Assembly (NCBI GenBank): GCA_001313365.1
Contig: BBFS01000099.1
Span: 1-18,968, forward strand
Direction: 5' to 3'
Length of the DNA stretch: 18,968 nt
From: Paenarthrobacter nitroguajacolicus JCM 14115
GTDB taxonomy: Bacteria; Actinomycetota; Actinomycetes; Actinomycetales; Micrococcaceae
The notes under the pieces were generated by a model that saw only the letters and a list, made by a program, of their open reading frames with translations, searched no databases and was not told the DNA's origin. Shown here piece by piece: positions 1-8,787 of this stretch (position 1 is the first letter of the stretch; every line of letters starts with the position of its first letter). The position numbers and the translations under genes are program-made.

Positions 1-639
1 CCCCCCCGGAAACCAGCCCGCACTTCGGTGTGCAGTGCAATGTGGCCGATGACGCCTCCGTGCGCGCCGCCGTCGAGCACGTTGTGCAGCAGTTCGGCCG
101 CCTGGACATCGTTATCAACAACGCCGGCATCGGCGCACAGGGCGACGTTTCGGCGAACGACGACGACGAGTGGTTGCGTGTCCTCAACGTCAATGTGGTG
201 GGAATCGCCCGTGTCAGCCGGGCAGCCTTGCCATACCTGCGTGAGTCCCCCGGCGGCCGCGATCGTTAACACCTGTTCCATTGCGGCGACTGCCGGGCTT
301 CCTCAGCGTGCCCTGTACTCGGCGTCGAAGGGCGCGGTCTTGTCGTTAACGCTCGCCATGGCGGCAGACCACGTCCGCGAGGGGGGGATCCGTGTGAACT
401 GCGTGAACCCCCGGCACCGTGGACACTCCCTGGGTTGGCCGGTTGCTCGATTCAGCTGCTGACCCTGCCGCTGCGCGCACCGCCCTGACGCCCGCCAACC
501 GCACGGCGGATGGTCGACCCAGCTGAGGTAGCCGGCGCCGTTGCTTACCTGGCAAGCCCGCTGTCGGGGTCGACGTCGGGGGACTTCGCTGGCGGTCGAC
601 GGCGGCATGCAGGGATTGCGGCTGCGTCCGGTCGAGTAG
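1..639 (+). CDS. SDR family oxidoreductase, 5'-truncated and frameshifted
   Basis: This is the C-terminal two thirds of a classical short-chain dehydrogenase/reductase, an NAD(P)-dependent oxidoreductase with a Rossmann fold. The N-terminal cofactor loop lies before the window. Visible motifs are the NNAG structural motif (INNAGIG, near 117-131), the active-site YSASK motif near 318-332, the VNPGTV segment after the active site (near 400-420), and the usual C-terminal AVDGGMQG end just before a TAG at 637-639. The reading changes frame near 250 and 410 (five-base C runs where four would keep frame) and again between 485 and 590. A seven-G run near 373-379 adds a Gly in frame. The substrate cannot be read from the sequence. 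The gene converges on the FG-GAP gene 40 bp away. Confidence 0.8.
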
Positions 640-678
640 GGGGGGTGCTTCAGTAGGAACGGTTAAGGGGGGGCTGGA

Positions 679-1884
679 TCAGTACAGCCCGTTGAAGATG
701 TTCCACCCCCAGCCGACGGTTTCGACGCCCTTCCAGCCACCACGTCCATCGCCGTAGTACATCAGCAGCTCACCGGCGCTGTTGACCCCCCCGTGGACAT
801 CGTTGAAGCCATCCCGGTTGAAGTCGCCGGCACTGCCGATCTTGCTCAAAACGTTCCAGCCATGGCCAACGAGGCGGGGGCGCCAACCATCCACCGCTGC
901 CGTTCCCGCCATAAAGGAACAGCCTTCCCGCCTTGTCCTTGGCAAGGACATCCACCGTGTCATCACCATTGAAATCACCCGGCGTGATCAGCACGTGCAT
1001 CACGTCCCAGCCCCGGCCAACGTGAACCCGCGGAGTCCATCCCCCCCTGGCAGCTTTCGGGTACAGGTAGAGGTTTCCGTTGGGCTCGGTGGCCAGGAGG
1101 TCGTTGTACCCATCGCCGTCGAAGTCTCCGGGGGGGCCCACCACTTTGTCCATGGCATTCCAGCCCCCAGCCGATCTCGGACGGATATGCATTGGGCGGG
1201 AACGTGCCGTCGCCGCGGCCCCAGAACATCCATAGCCTGCCTGATGCGTCCGTGGCCAGCAGCTCGGTCAGGCCATCGCTGGTGAGGTCTCCTCCACCGA
1301 TAATCCTGGTGTAAGAGCCCCAATGAGGCCGATCAACTGTGGCGGCTTCCAGCCTTGTACACTGTCCTGGCCCGGATACAGCATCAAGGCACCATCGTGG
1401 CGACGCGCCAGCAGTTCGAAAACTCCCCCTACCGGTGAAGCCTTCGGCGCGCATGGGCTGGCTCCGGACGACGTCGGATGCCGGGACCACAACCTCCGCG
1501 GGTTCGCAGCTGCTTGACCCCCGTCACCACGGCCGAGATCCGGCTCCCGACGTCTTCGATGTCCAGGTCGTAGAACTGGGAGAAGTCCGGCTCAGGGTAC
1601 ACCGGCTGTCCGTCGCGAAGCCATTGAACCGAGTAACTCGGCTGTGGATTCGGATCACACGCCGAGAAGTACTCGTACGCACCTTTTACGTATAGGCCGC
1701 TACCCACAAAAGCAGGTCCTTGGACGACAAGGTCCTCCGCATCCACCGCATGAGCGGCCGGCACCAGCGCTGTGCCCATCAGGATGGCCGCGAGCGCCGC
1801 GGCCGCACCGCCTGTGGCCATCGACTTCCCGGAAAACAGGCCCACGATTCTCCTTCGAATGGACGCCAACTGGTTCTGGCTCAT
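679..1884 (-). CDS. secreted FG-GAP/VCBS-repeat protein, frameshifted
   Basis: This is an exported protein of about 400 residues. From the ATG at 1884 there is a Tat/Sec-like leader: basic SIRRRIVGLFSGK, an alanine-rich hydrophobic stretch, and an AHA cleavage site near residue 45. An Ig-like or adhesin-like segment follows (AYEYFSACDPNPQPSYSVQWLRDG). The C-terminal half carries about four or five FG-GAP/VCBS repeats, seen as GDFDGDGYNDLLA, GDFNGDDTVDVLA, GDLTSDGLTELLA and GDFNRDGFNDV, each followed by a LYLYPG-type strand and a GGW turn. Such repeats form Ca2+-binding beta-propeller blades in secreted proteins. At least five frame breaks occur, several at long G/C runs; VGPPGDFDGDG carries one extra Pro. 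An upstream TTG/ATG in frame (to 2007) exists, but the leader begins at 1884. No ribosome binding site is obvious. The function is unknown; surface binding is an inference. Confidence 0.75.
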
Positions 1885-2050
1885 CTTAGGTGGGAGGTAC
1901 GACGCCGGAACGAACCTGCGCGCCGACAGGCCGCCGTCGTGCGTTGCTGCGTAACGCAACGGACCCGCAACGTCCGGCAGCTGTGCTTCGCCTATGCTCA
2001 ACTCCAAGAGATCAACGGCGACTCACTTAGCAGACTCAGGAGATACAGCC

Positions 2051-3360
2051 ATGAGCAACTGGCGCATCAGGGACTTCCACTCGTCCGATTTGGACGGCAT
2101 CCTGCACCTCTGGGAGTCACTCAAAGCAGACGGCGTGGAGCCCGTCTACGCATTGTCCGAGGTCTTGGCATCCTGCGAGAAGGACCACGCCGTGGTGGCC
2201 GTCCAAGGTGACCAGGTGGTGGGCGCCGCCGTCGGACGCGCCGCCCATGACCAAGGCTGGATCGTTTTCCTGGCCACCCTGACGGAGTTCCGCGGCCGCG
2301 GCATCGGCACCTCGCTGCTATCCGCCGTCGAGAACCGCATGGCCCCGCACGGCCTCAACAAACTCTCGGCGCTCATGCCGGAGACCGAAACACGTGTCGA
2401 GGCCTTCCTGGGACGCGGGTTCGTGGTCAAGAAAAACCTGCGCTACTTCGAGCGGACCATACCCGTGCAGCGGCAGGAGCTGGGGGGCATTGGGGGCTGC
2501 TGGGCGGGCGGATCCTTGCCCGGGACCTGTGGGAGAACGTGGCCGGCATGCGCCGCGAGAAGGAGTTGCTGGAGCGGCGGCTGGTTTTGCCCTTGGCTGA
2601 GGCCGACCTCGCCGACGAATACGGCGTTGTCCCGCCCCCCCGGGCAGTAGTCCTTTTCGGCCTCCGGGCACTGGCAAAACCACCTTCGCCAAAGCCATAG
2701 CATCCCGCTTGAGTGGCCGTTCGTGGAAGTCTTCCCGTCCCGCCTGGCCGCGGACCCCCAAGGGCCTGGCCGGTGCACTACGCGAGACGTTCCTGGAAAT
2801 CGCCGAGCTGGAACACGCCGTGGTCTTCATCGACGAAGTGGAGGAAATCGCGTCGCAGCGCGCCGGTGATCCGCCGTCGCCGCTGCAGGGAGTCACCAAC
2901 GAACTCCTCAAGATCATCCCGGCTTTCCGCGAACAACCCGGCCGGCTGCTGGTCTGTGCCACCAACTTCATCCGTGCCCTGGACACCGCCTTCCTGCGCC
3001 ACGGCCGATTCGACTACGTCATCCCCCCCATCGGGCTGCCCGACGTCCACGCCCGTGAAGCCATGTGGCAGCGATTCATCCCGCTACCGTGGTGGATTCG
3101 GTCGATATCGCCCAGCTGGTTGAGCGCACCGAGGGGGTTCTCCCCCCCCGCGGACATCGAGTTCGCTGCCCGCAGCGCCTCCCAGCGGCCCTGGAAAAAG
3201 CAGTGTACGACGACGGCGGCTCCGGTCTTGCTTCCAACGGACGTAAAGGACCGGCCACCCAGGACTACCTCGACGCGATCGGTGATACCCGGACCACCGT
3301 CAGCGCCGAAGTTCACCAGGACTTCCTGGAAGACATCGACGTGTTGGGGGGCGCGTGTAG
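2051..3360 (+). CDS. GNAT acetyltransferase-AAA+ ATPase fusion, frameshifted
   Basis: The ATG at 2051 follows AGGAG (2038-2042) by eight bases. Residues 1 to about 145 are a GNAT N-acetyltransferase domain, with the acetyl-CoA loop FRGRGIGTSLL near residue 82 and a C-terminal GFVVKKNLRYFERT. The frame then breaks at extra-G runs (2466-2487) and continues as an AAA+ module. Its visible parts are Walker A GPPGTGKTTFAKAIA near 2658-2700 (one C missing within it), Walker B VVFIDEVEEIA near 2820-2850, sensor-1 LLVCATNF, the arginine-finger block LRHGRFDYVIPIGLPD, and a lid segment EGFSPADIEFAARSASQ. The AAA part resembles the FtsH/Cdc48/spastin type. The probable stop is the TAG at 3358-3360. The nominal length is about 435 residues. 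The acceptor substrate and AAA client are unknown. LtrA follows 120 bp downstream on the same strand. Confidence 0.8.
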
Positions 3361-3480
3361 GGCTGCATTTTCCTCGAGTTCGCCGGAACGCTGCGGGCTC
3401 GCTGGAACATTCCAGGGGGGGGTCTCGACGCATTCCGGCGATCTCGGCGTGGAGGCAAGGGCAACGGTAATCTTTTTGCC

Positions 3481-4728
3481 ATGTCCTCGAATCCCCCTTC
3501 GCCATGCGTTGTCCCGCATGGGCGGCCGCGATCCCCACGAAAAGCACCGCACAGCAACACCGCTGGAGCTCTTCTTCGACCTGACCTTCGTCATCGCTTT
3601 CGGTGTTGCCGGCAGCCAGTTCGCCCATGCAGTGGCGGAAGCGCATTTCTGGCCAGGTCTCCTCGCCTTCTCCTTCGCCATGTTCGCGGTGATCTGGGCG
3701 TGGATCAACTTCACATGGTTCGCCAGCGCCTACGACACCGACGACTGGGTGTTTCGCGTAGTCACGATGGTGCAGATGGTGGGTGTCCTCATCCTGGCCA
3801 TGGGCGTCGAGCCGGTGTTCCACTCCATCATCGAGGGCAAGCACGTGGATAACTTCACCATGGTGCTCGGCTACATCGTGATGCGGGTGGCCCTGATTTT
3901 CCAGTGGCTGCGCGCAGCCCGCCAGGATCCCGAACGCCGGGAAACCTGTTTGCGCTACGCGAAGTACGTGGCGATCGTCCAAGTCGGATGGGTGGTGGTT
4001 CTCTTGGTCGATGCGAGCGTCCTCACCACCTTCCTCATGGCAGCTCCGCTGTTCATCATGGAGATGGCGGCACCGTACTTCGCAGAACGCAACATCCGTA
4101 CCCCCCCGTGGCACGCGCACCACATCGCGGAGAGGTACGGCCTTTTGGCCATCATCGCCCTGGGTGAATGCTTGATTGGTGCCATTGAAACGCTGCGTGC
4201 CATTGTGGCCACCCACCAATGGTCCATGGATGCGGCCTTGGTTGGATTGAGTGGCACCGGGCTGGCCTTTGCCATGTGGTGGATCTACTTCATCCTGCCC
4301 TCGGGTCCGGCACTTCACGTCCAGCGGCACCGTTCATGGGTGTTCGGCTATGGGCACATGCCGATCTTCGCTGCCATTGCCGCCACAGGGGCGGGACTGC
4401 ATGTTGCCGCGTACTACATTGACCACGAAGCCCACATTCCTGCGGCCGCCGCGGTGGCCTCCATCGCCATTCCCATCATTGTTTTCAAGGTCTCGCTCAG
4501 CGCGCTGTACGGCATCATGCTCGGCCTGGACCGCGAACACTTCCTGAGTTCCGTGCTGGTGGTCCTTGGCTTGGCTGCAAGCATTGCCCTGGCCGCCGCG
4601 GGCGCTCCGTGCCCATCTGCATGCTGGCAATGATGGTGGTCCTGGGCCTGTCCATTGCCTACGACGAACGACGCGGGCACAAGGGCCGGGCAGCGGCCCT
4701 CCGGCGGCTGGAAACGGCCGCGGGCTAA
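3481..4728 (+). CDS. low temperature requirement protein A (LtrA) family membrane protein
   Basis: This is an integral membrane protein of about 415 residues. The N-terminal signature TPLELFFDLTFVIAFG is diagnostic of the LtrA family. Around ten hydrophobic segments follow, with the conserved central TPWHAHHIAERYGLLAIIALGE (near 4100-4170, one extra Pro from a C7 run). The family was named from a Listeria mutant unable to grow in the cold; its molecular function is not established. The ATG at 3481 is chosen because correcting a five-C run near 3494 joins MSSNPLRHALS to the conserved start. The C-terminus needs another frame change near 4610 and ends ERRGHKGRAAALRRLETAAG at the TAA 4726-4728. 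No good Shine-Dalgarno is seen. It is co-directional with the GNAT-AAA gene but separated by 120 bp, so co-transcription is uncertain. Confidence 0.85.
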
Positions 4729-4730
4729 GG

Positions 4731-4758
4731 CATCCCCCTGCGTTGCGGGGGGGCCCGC
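4731..4758. terminator. possible bidirectional hairpin between convergent genes
   Basis: A C5 run and a G7 run flank TGCGTTGC just after the LtrA stop and 55 bp from the end of the HD gene on the other strand. The position suits a shared terminator. The stem is short and imperfect, and a clean T-tract is lacking. Confidence 0.35.
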
Positions 4759-4813
4759 TTTGCACCCCCAAGTCCGTCCCATTGCGCGCAGAGCGGGCCT
4801 CACAACGAGTGGG

Positions 4814-5350
4814 CTACTCGGGAACGATCTCGTCCAGTTCCCGAAGCAGGTACGGTTGATCCGCTCCAGGATCATCCGGACCTCTTCGCGGGGGGGAACC
4901 GCCGTGTAGAGCACGGTCGGGCATCGGCGTATCGGGTTACCGGCGGCTTGTCCGGCCACTTTTCAGCTAGTGCCTTGACCCTCTCCGGCAGTGAATTGTG
5001 CGCGTTGTCCGCGATCTTCACCAACGTTGCGTCGTGGTCCTCCGCAACGAAACGGATGCCGCGTCGTAATCATCCGGGTCGTCGTGGAAGCGGCGGGTGA
5101 CGCGTTCGATGATGTCTACCGCCCGCTCGGACACTCCCATTTCAAGCAGGGCCTGGCGAGTGATGGGCGTATCCTCGGCGATGTCATGAAGGTAGCCTGC
5201 GATCTGGATATCCTCGTCAAAGTCGGCGAGCGCGTCGCCCACAGCCAGAACGTGCTCCCGATAAGGACGTTTGAGCTTGTCCTTCTGCCGGTTATGCGCC
5301 ACCTCGGCCAAAACCTGGGCTGTCTCTACGGTAAAGCGTGGTTCGGTCAT
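4814..5350 (-). CDS. HD-domain phosphohydrolase, SpoT-HD/small alarmone hydrolase-like
   Basis: This is a protein of about 178 residues starting at the ATG 5350 (MTEPRFTVETAQVLAEVAHNRQ). It has the metal-binding layout of HD hydrolases: an early His in REHVLAV (near residue 36), the HD pair in GYLHDIAEDTPIT (near residue 54, with the following ED), and a later KIADNAHNS (near residue 105) equivalent to the KLADRLDN element of RelA/SpoT HD domains. The end is RELDEIVPE with TAG at 4814-4816. The small size and this motif order fit stand-alone SpoT-HD (Mesh1/SAH-like) enzymes that remove pyrophosphate from (p)ppGpp, but a general nucleotide phosphohydrolase is equally possible. Several frame breaks lie between 4830 and 5080. 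The gene is read after the SDR gene on the same strand, 152 bp apart, across an 18-bp tandem repeat. Confidence 0.7.
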
Positions 5351-5458
5351 GCTGGCCTCCGGCTTGAAGAGGGACCGACGGGGGGGATCGGTCCTCACCT
5401 TCAGGCTATCCGCTGTTCCCGGACCCGCAGCACCGCCCCCCCTCCAATCGCAAAGCCC

Positions 5459-5512
5459 TGCCGGTCCTACCAGTCCTGCCGGTCCTACGAGTCCTGCCGG
5501 TCCTACGAGTCC
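5459..5512. repeat. 18-bp tandem repeat, three copies
   Basis: The unit TGCCGGTCCTACGAGTCC is repeated at 5459-5476, 5477-5494 and 5495-5512. The second and third copies are identical and the first differs by one base (CAG for GAG). Each unit is itself made of two similar 9-bp halves. The array covers the stop codon of the minus-strand SDR gene (5503-5505) and fills part of the gap before the HD gene. Read on the minus strand it would encode AGLVGP units, but the in-frame TAG falls inside it. Confidence 0.9.
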
Positions 5513-6304
5513 TGAACAGCGCGCGCGGCGATGGCGACGGTAATGGCCCGTGGCAAACGCTGGGCGAACCCGGCTGCAACACGGTTGGCCCAACCCGAGA
5601 CGACGCTGCCGGGAGTGTCCTTGCGATCGAGGGCCTTGAGGGCAGTCCCCACAACCTGTGCAGAGGTCTGCATCTTGCCTACCGCTGCGGACTCACCGCC
5701 GAGGACGTCAAAGAACTCTGTACGCGTCGCACCGGGGGGGCAGAGGGCCAGGACGTTGAGTCCGGTGTTTTTTGTTTCGTGGGCAACTGCTTCGGTGAAG
5801 CTCAGGACGAAGGCCTTGGTGGCGCCGTAGACGGCCATGCCGGGGGATGGGTTGGAACGCGGCAGTGCTGGCGACGTTCACCATGGCACCCTTCCCGGAG
5901 GCGAGCAGGTCGGGCAGGAAGGCACGCGTGATGTCCACGAGGGCGGCAACGTTCAAGGAAATCTCGGATGCGATGGTGTCCGGGTCTTCCTTGACCAAAG
6001 GACCGTGGGTGCCGAAACCGGCGTTGTTGATCAAGGTGTCGACGGTGATTCCGCGGCCGGCCAGTTCGTCGAGGAGCTCGCGTCCCACTCCTGCGCGGCC
6101 CAGGTCCATGGGGGGGAGGACGGTCACTGTGACGCGGTGGCGTGCGCGCAGGTCCTGAGCCAACTCTTCCAGACGGTCTGCACGCCTGGCCACAAGGACA
6201 AGGTTGGAGCCCCCCCGGGCAGCAAATTGTCCGGCGAACTCAGCGCCCAGGCCGGAGCTGGCGCCCGTGATGAGTGCAGTGGTGCCTGTGTATGTCATGG
6301 TCAT
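5503..6304 (-). CDS. SDR family NAD(P)-dependent oxidoreductase (DltE/YqjQ-like)
   Basis: This is a complete short-chain dehydrogenase of about 265 residues. The cofactor motif TGASSGLG is near residue 12, the NADP-type ARR follows beta-2 (VLVARRADRLEEL), NNAG is near residue 90, the catalytic Ser lies in VNVASTAAF, and the active site YGATK with CPGATRTEFFD comes after it. The C-terminal portion (SSRVVGTAL-type, GWANRVAAGFAQRLPRAITV) is typical of the DltE-like subgroup. The frame breaks near 5845 inside PIPGMAVYG. Extra residues at three seven-base runs (ARGGS, LPPMD, CPPGA) look like artefacts. Starts at 6304 (ATG), 6298 (ATG) or 6316 (TTG) are possible; none has a strong ribosome binding site. 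The gene diverges from the TetR gene and is probably its target. The TAG lies in an 18-bp tandem repeat. Confidence 0.85.
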
Positions 6305-6335
6305 GGCGGAATCCAATCAGTTGAGTCGGAGACTA

Positions 6336-6354
6336 ATGTAGTCGATGTCTACAT
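6336..6354. promoter_or_regulatory. probable TetR operator, SDR-proximal site
   Basis: ATGTAG and CTACAT form an inverted repeat around seven bases (6336-6341 and 6349-6354), 32 bp upstream of the SDR start. The half-site is the same as in the larger palindrome at 6381-6409, and a further partial GTCTAC lies at 6365-6370. This suggests two or more binding sites for the adjacent regulator. Confidence 0.6.
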
Positions 6355-6380
6355 GGTAGGCAGTGTCTACTTTGTTGTCA

Positions 6381-6409
6381 ATGACTACATTGGCATAGAA
6401 TGTAGTCAT
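6381..6409. promoter_or_regulatory. probable TetR operator overlapping the regulator start
   Basis: ATGACTACAT (6381-6390) and its exact reverse complement ATGTAGTCAT (6400-6409) are separated by nine bases. The right arm overlaps the TetR start codon at 6408-6410, so binding would block the regulator's own expression as well as the divergent SDR promoter. Confidence 0.7.
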
Positions 6410-7019
6410 GACTGACCAGCCCTACCACCATGGCAAACTCCGGGAAGCACTCTTGGGCCGCGCCATGGAAACCATCGAAGAAGCTGGCGTGGACGGGCTC
6501 TCCTTGCGGCAACTGGCCCGTGATGTGAATGTCAGCCACGGCGCGCCGGCCAAGCACTTCCGCGACAAGCAAGCCTGATCGACGCCGTGGCACTGGCCGG
6601 CTTTGAGTCGATGAACCGCCGCATCCTCGACGCCGCCCAGTCAGGCGAAGACCTCCGGGAGCGTTTCGTCAAGGTTGGGAAGGCCTACGTGGACTTCGCG
6701 GTTGAGCACCCCCGCCCTGCTGACGGTGATGTACTCCACCAAGCACCATCCCGATTCCAGCGAAGAGCTGCGAAGCACCGGCGTGCAAGGCATCCACGTT
6801 GCCCGGGCAATGATTGCCGAGGCACAGCAAGCCGGCGTCCTGGCCGCCGGTGACCCCCGAAACCCTGGCCATGGTGTGCTTTGTGAGCCTTCATGCACGG
6901 CCCTTCTCGCCGCCGGCGGTCAGCTGGACGGGAATTCAGTGGAGTACGTGGTCACCGCTGCAACCGACACATTGTGGGCGGGAATGGCGGCCGGAGTCCC
7001 GGCAGCGCAGCTCAACTAA
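6408..7019 (+). CDS. TetR/AcrR family transcriptional regulator, frameshifted
   Basis: This is a regulator of about 203 residues. The N-terminus has the TetR helix-turn-helix: LREALLGRAMETIEEAGVDGLSLRQLARDVNVSHGAPAKHFRDKQAL (about residues 11-57). An all-helical ligand/dimer domain follows, ending in MAAGVPAAQLN with TAA at 7017-7019. The frame is lost near 6572 (GCCTGATC where GCCCTGATC keeps frame), and again at five-C runs near 6711 and 6855. The ATG at 6408 sits inside a palindrome, which implies autoregulation. By analogy with other SDR/TetR pairs it probably represses the divergent dehydrogenase and responds to its substrate, but the ligand is unknown. It converges on gluQRS with a 28-bp gap. 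Confidence 0.85.
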
Positions 7020-7047
7020 GCTGCACTTGCCCTGCGCAGTGCACAGT

Positions 7048-7940
7048 TCAGGCCCGGGGAGTTTTCCACACCCAAGGCGTCTTTGGCACGTGACGCGGAG
7101 TGAAGTGCGGCAGGGCCGCCTGCAGGGTTCCCGCGGGCAGTCCAAGGGACTCCAGTAGTAGGTCACGCACACGTTCTGAAGGAATTCCGACGGCGGCGAG
7201 GTCGCCCAGCGTGACAGCCCCCCCGTCGCGCTTCGCCAGCCTCACGCCGTCGTGGTTAACAACCAACGGAACGTGGGCGTATTCAGGGATCGGCAACCCG
7301 AGCAGCGTCGCCAAATAGGCCTGCCTCGGCGTGGATGGGAGGAGGTCATCGCCGCGCACAACTTGGTCAATTCCCTGCTGGGCGTCGTCAACCACCACCG
7401 CGAGATTGTAGGCGGTCACGCCGTCGTTGCGGCGAAGCACAAAGTCGTCCACGACGCCCGCATATTTACCGAGCAACTGGTCCTCAACAGCCCACTCCGA
7501 AACCTCCGCCCGTAAGCGGATGGAGGCGGGACGCGTGGCGCGCCGGATCTCACGTTCGGCATGGGAAAGCCGTCGGCACGTTCCCGGATAAGCGCCCTGC
7601 GGAGCATGCGGCGCGGAGGGGGGGCCTCCTGGATTTCCCGTCGCGTGCAGAAGCATTCATAGGTTCGGCCATCGGCCGCCAGACGCACAATCGCTTCGTC
7701 ATACAGCGCCGCGCGTTCAGTCTGGCGAACGACGGCGGCGTCCCAACTGACGCCGACGGCCCGCAGATCGCGGAGCTGCTCCGCCTCAGCGCCGGAGCGG
7801 GCGCGGTCCAGATCCTCAACTCTCAGCAGGAAATCGCGGCCAGTGGACTTCGCGAACAGCCAGGCGAGAAGCGCGGTCCTCAGGTTGCCTACGTGCAGTT
7901 CGCCGGAGGGACTCGGGGCGAAGCGGCCAGCAGCAGTCAT
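7048..7940 (-). CDS. gluQRS: tRNA glutamyl-Q(34) synthetase GluQRS, frameshifted
   Basis: This is a truncated class I glutamyl-tRNA synthetase paralogue of about 295 residues, the usual GluQRS length, lacking an anticodon-binding domain. It activates glutamate without tRNA and attaches it to queuosine 34 of tRNA(Asp). The start is the ATG at 7940: MTAAGRFAPSPSGELHVGNLRTALLAW, with HVGN as the HIGH motif near residue 17. LRVEDLDRAR is typical of the family, a CFCTRREI element matches the zinc-binding region, YNLAVVVDDA follows, and RLAKRDG near residue 237 is the KMSKS-equivalent. The end is TGA 7048-7050. The frame breaks near 7530-7560, and the seven-base runs near 7217 and 7620 probably add residues. 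The closest alternative is a GltX fragment, but the size and the absence of a C-terminal domain argue against it. Confidence 0.88.
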
Positions 7941-7994
7941 GATCCAAGCCTATTCGCCGGACAGGGGGAGGCAAAGACCGGGGGTCAGGCAACA

Positions 7995-8045
7995 CAAGAG
8001 CCCCCCCTCAGCTACCGCAACGATCCGGTAGCTCAGGGGCTCTTG
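7995..8045 (-). terminator. long stem-loop, possible terminator
   Basis: The left arm (CAAGAG, a C7 run, TCAGCTACCG) pairs with the right arm CGGTAGCTCAGGGGCTCTTG across a 7-base loop. If the C7 run is read as C4, the stem is 20 bp with one mismatch. No strong T-tract follows on either strand; on the minus strand the tail is TGTTG. It lies 55 bp upstream of the gluQRS start, in the 372-bp gap before the first Lrp gene. Confidence 0.5.
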
Positions 8046-8218
8046 CTGTGGCGCCCCCCCAGTGGAGGGACGGGTGCAGAATGACAATGCTGTGAACAAG
8101 AGTCAATCAGCGGCTGCTTCCTTGCGGGAAACCTGTGCAGGGCTCCGGGTGATGTTCCGGGTTCCTGATGCCTGCGGGGGGGTTTGGCGGTAGCCGCGAC
8201 CTGCTTCGTTGTCACCAT
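8033..8218 (-). other. possible small ORF in the gluQRS-Lrp gap
   Basis: The 372 bp between gluQRS and the Lrp gene holds no recognisable gene. The only open frame of note runs on the minus strand from an ATG at 8218 for about 61 codons and ends at a TGA (8033-8035) inside the right arm of the stem-loop at 7995-8045. The predicted peptide is basic and Pro/His-rich with no familiar motif, no signal peptide, and no Shine-Dalgarno. It may be chance. Confidence 0.15.
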
Positions 8219-8312
8219 TTCAGCAGAAGGCATACAGTTGGTGCAACGGACATCATATTGATTGATCGATCTGACCAGTCTCAAGTGAAAAGCTCGACAG
8301 GAAGTGGTCACT

Positions 8313-8781
8313 TTGCAGGAACTCGACGCCACGGACCGTCGGATCCTCGCCGCCTTGGACGAAGATCCGCGCGTGCCCATCATGGTGCTGGCCCAGAAAC
8401 TTCACCTCGCCCGGGGGGGCACAGTTCAGTCGCGCCTCGAGCGAATGACGGCGTCCGGGGGGGCCCTCCGCCCCAACAGCAGTCGCGTCTTGCCGTCGGC
8501 CTTGGGACGTGGTGTGGCTGCCGCCGTCAGTGCCGAGCTCGACCAAAGCCACCTCAATGAAGCTATTGCTGCCCTGCGGGAGATCCCCCGAGGTTCTCGA
8601 ATGCCATGCACCCGCCGGTGATACCGACCTCATCATCAGGGTGGTAGCCAAAAGCCCGGACGACCTGTACCGGGTATCCGAGGAAATCCGGCTGTGCCCG
8701 GGGGGGATCGTGCGCACGTCCACCAGCATGTTCCTCCGCGAAGTGATTCCTTACCGGACCACTGGACTACTGGCGGAATAG
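8313..8781 (+). CDS. Lrp/AsnC family transcriptional regulator (first copy)
   Basis: This is a regulator of about 155 residues, the normal Lrp/AsnC size. The start is probably the TTG at 8313, eight bases after AGGAAG; a GTG at 8304 is in frame but too close to that site. The N-terminal winged helix reads LDATDRRILAALDEDPRVPIMVLAQKLHLARGTVQSRLERM. The C-terminal RAM/ligand domain contains VLECHAPAGDTDLIIRVVAKSPDDLY and ends IPYRTTGLLAE. A five-C run near 8585 breaks the frame, and three seven-G runs (8412, 8457, 8700) each add a Gly in frame. Such proteins respond to amino acids or related metabolites. It ends 6 bp from the end of the convergent second Lrp gene. Confidence 0.85.
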
Positions 8782-8787
8782 GTCTCC

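Noticed and set aside
1323..1695. Plus-strand frames opposite the FG-GAP gene
   Set aside because: They are antisense shadows of high-GC coding sequence. The minus strand has a leader peptide and clear calcium-loop repeats.
3065..4633. A single frame joining the AAA+ end to LtrA
   Set aside because: The region 3361-3480 reads as non-coding, and the AAA+ frame has a stop at 3358-3360 once the G6 run near 3345 is read as four bases. The fusion is an artefact.
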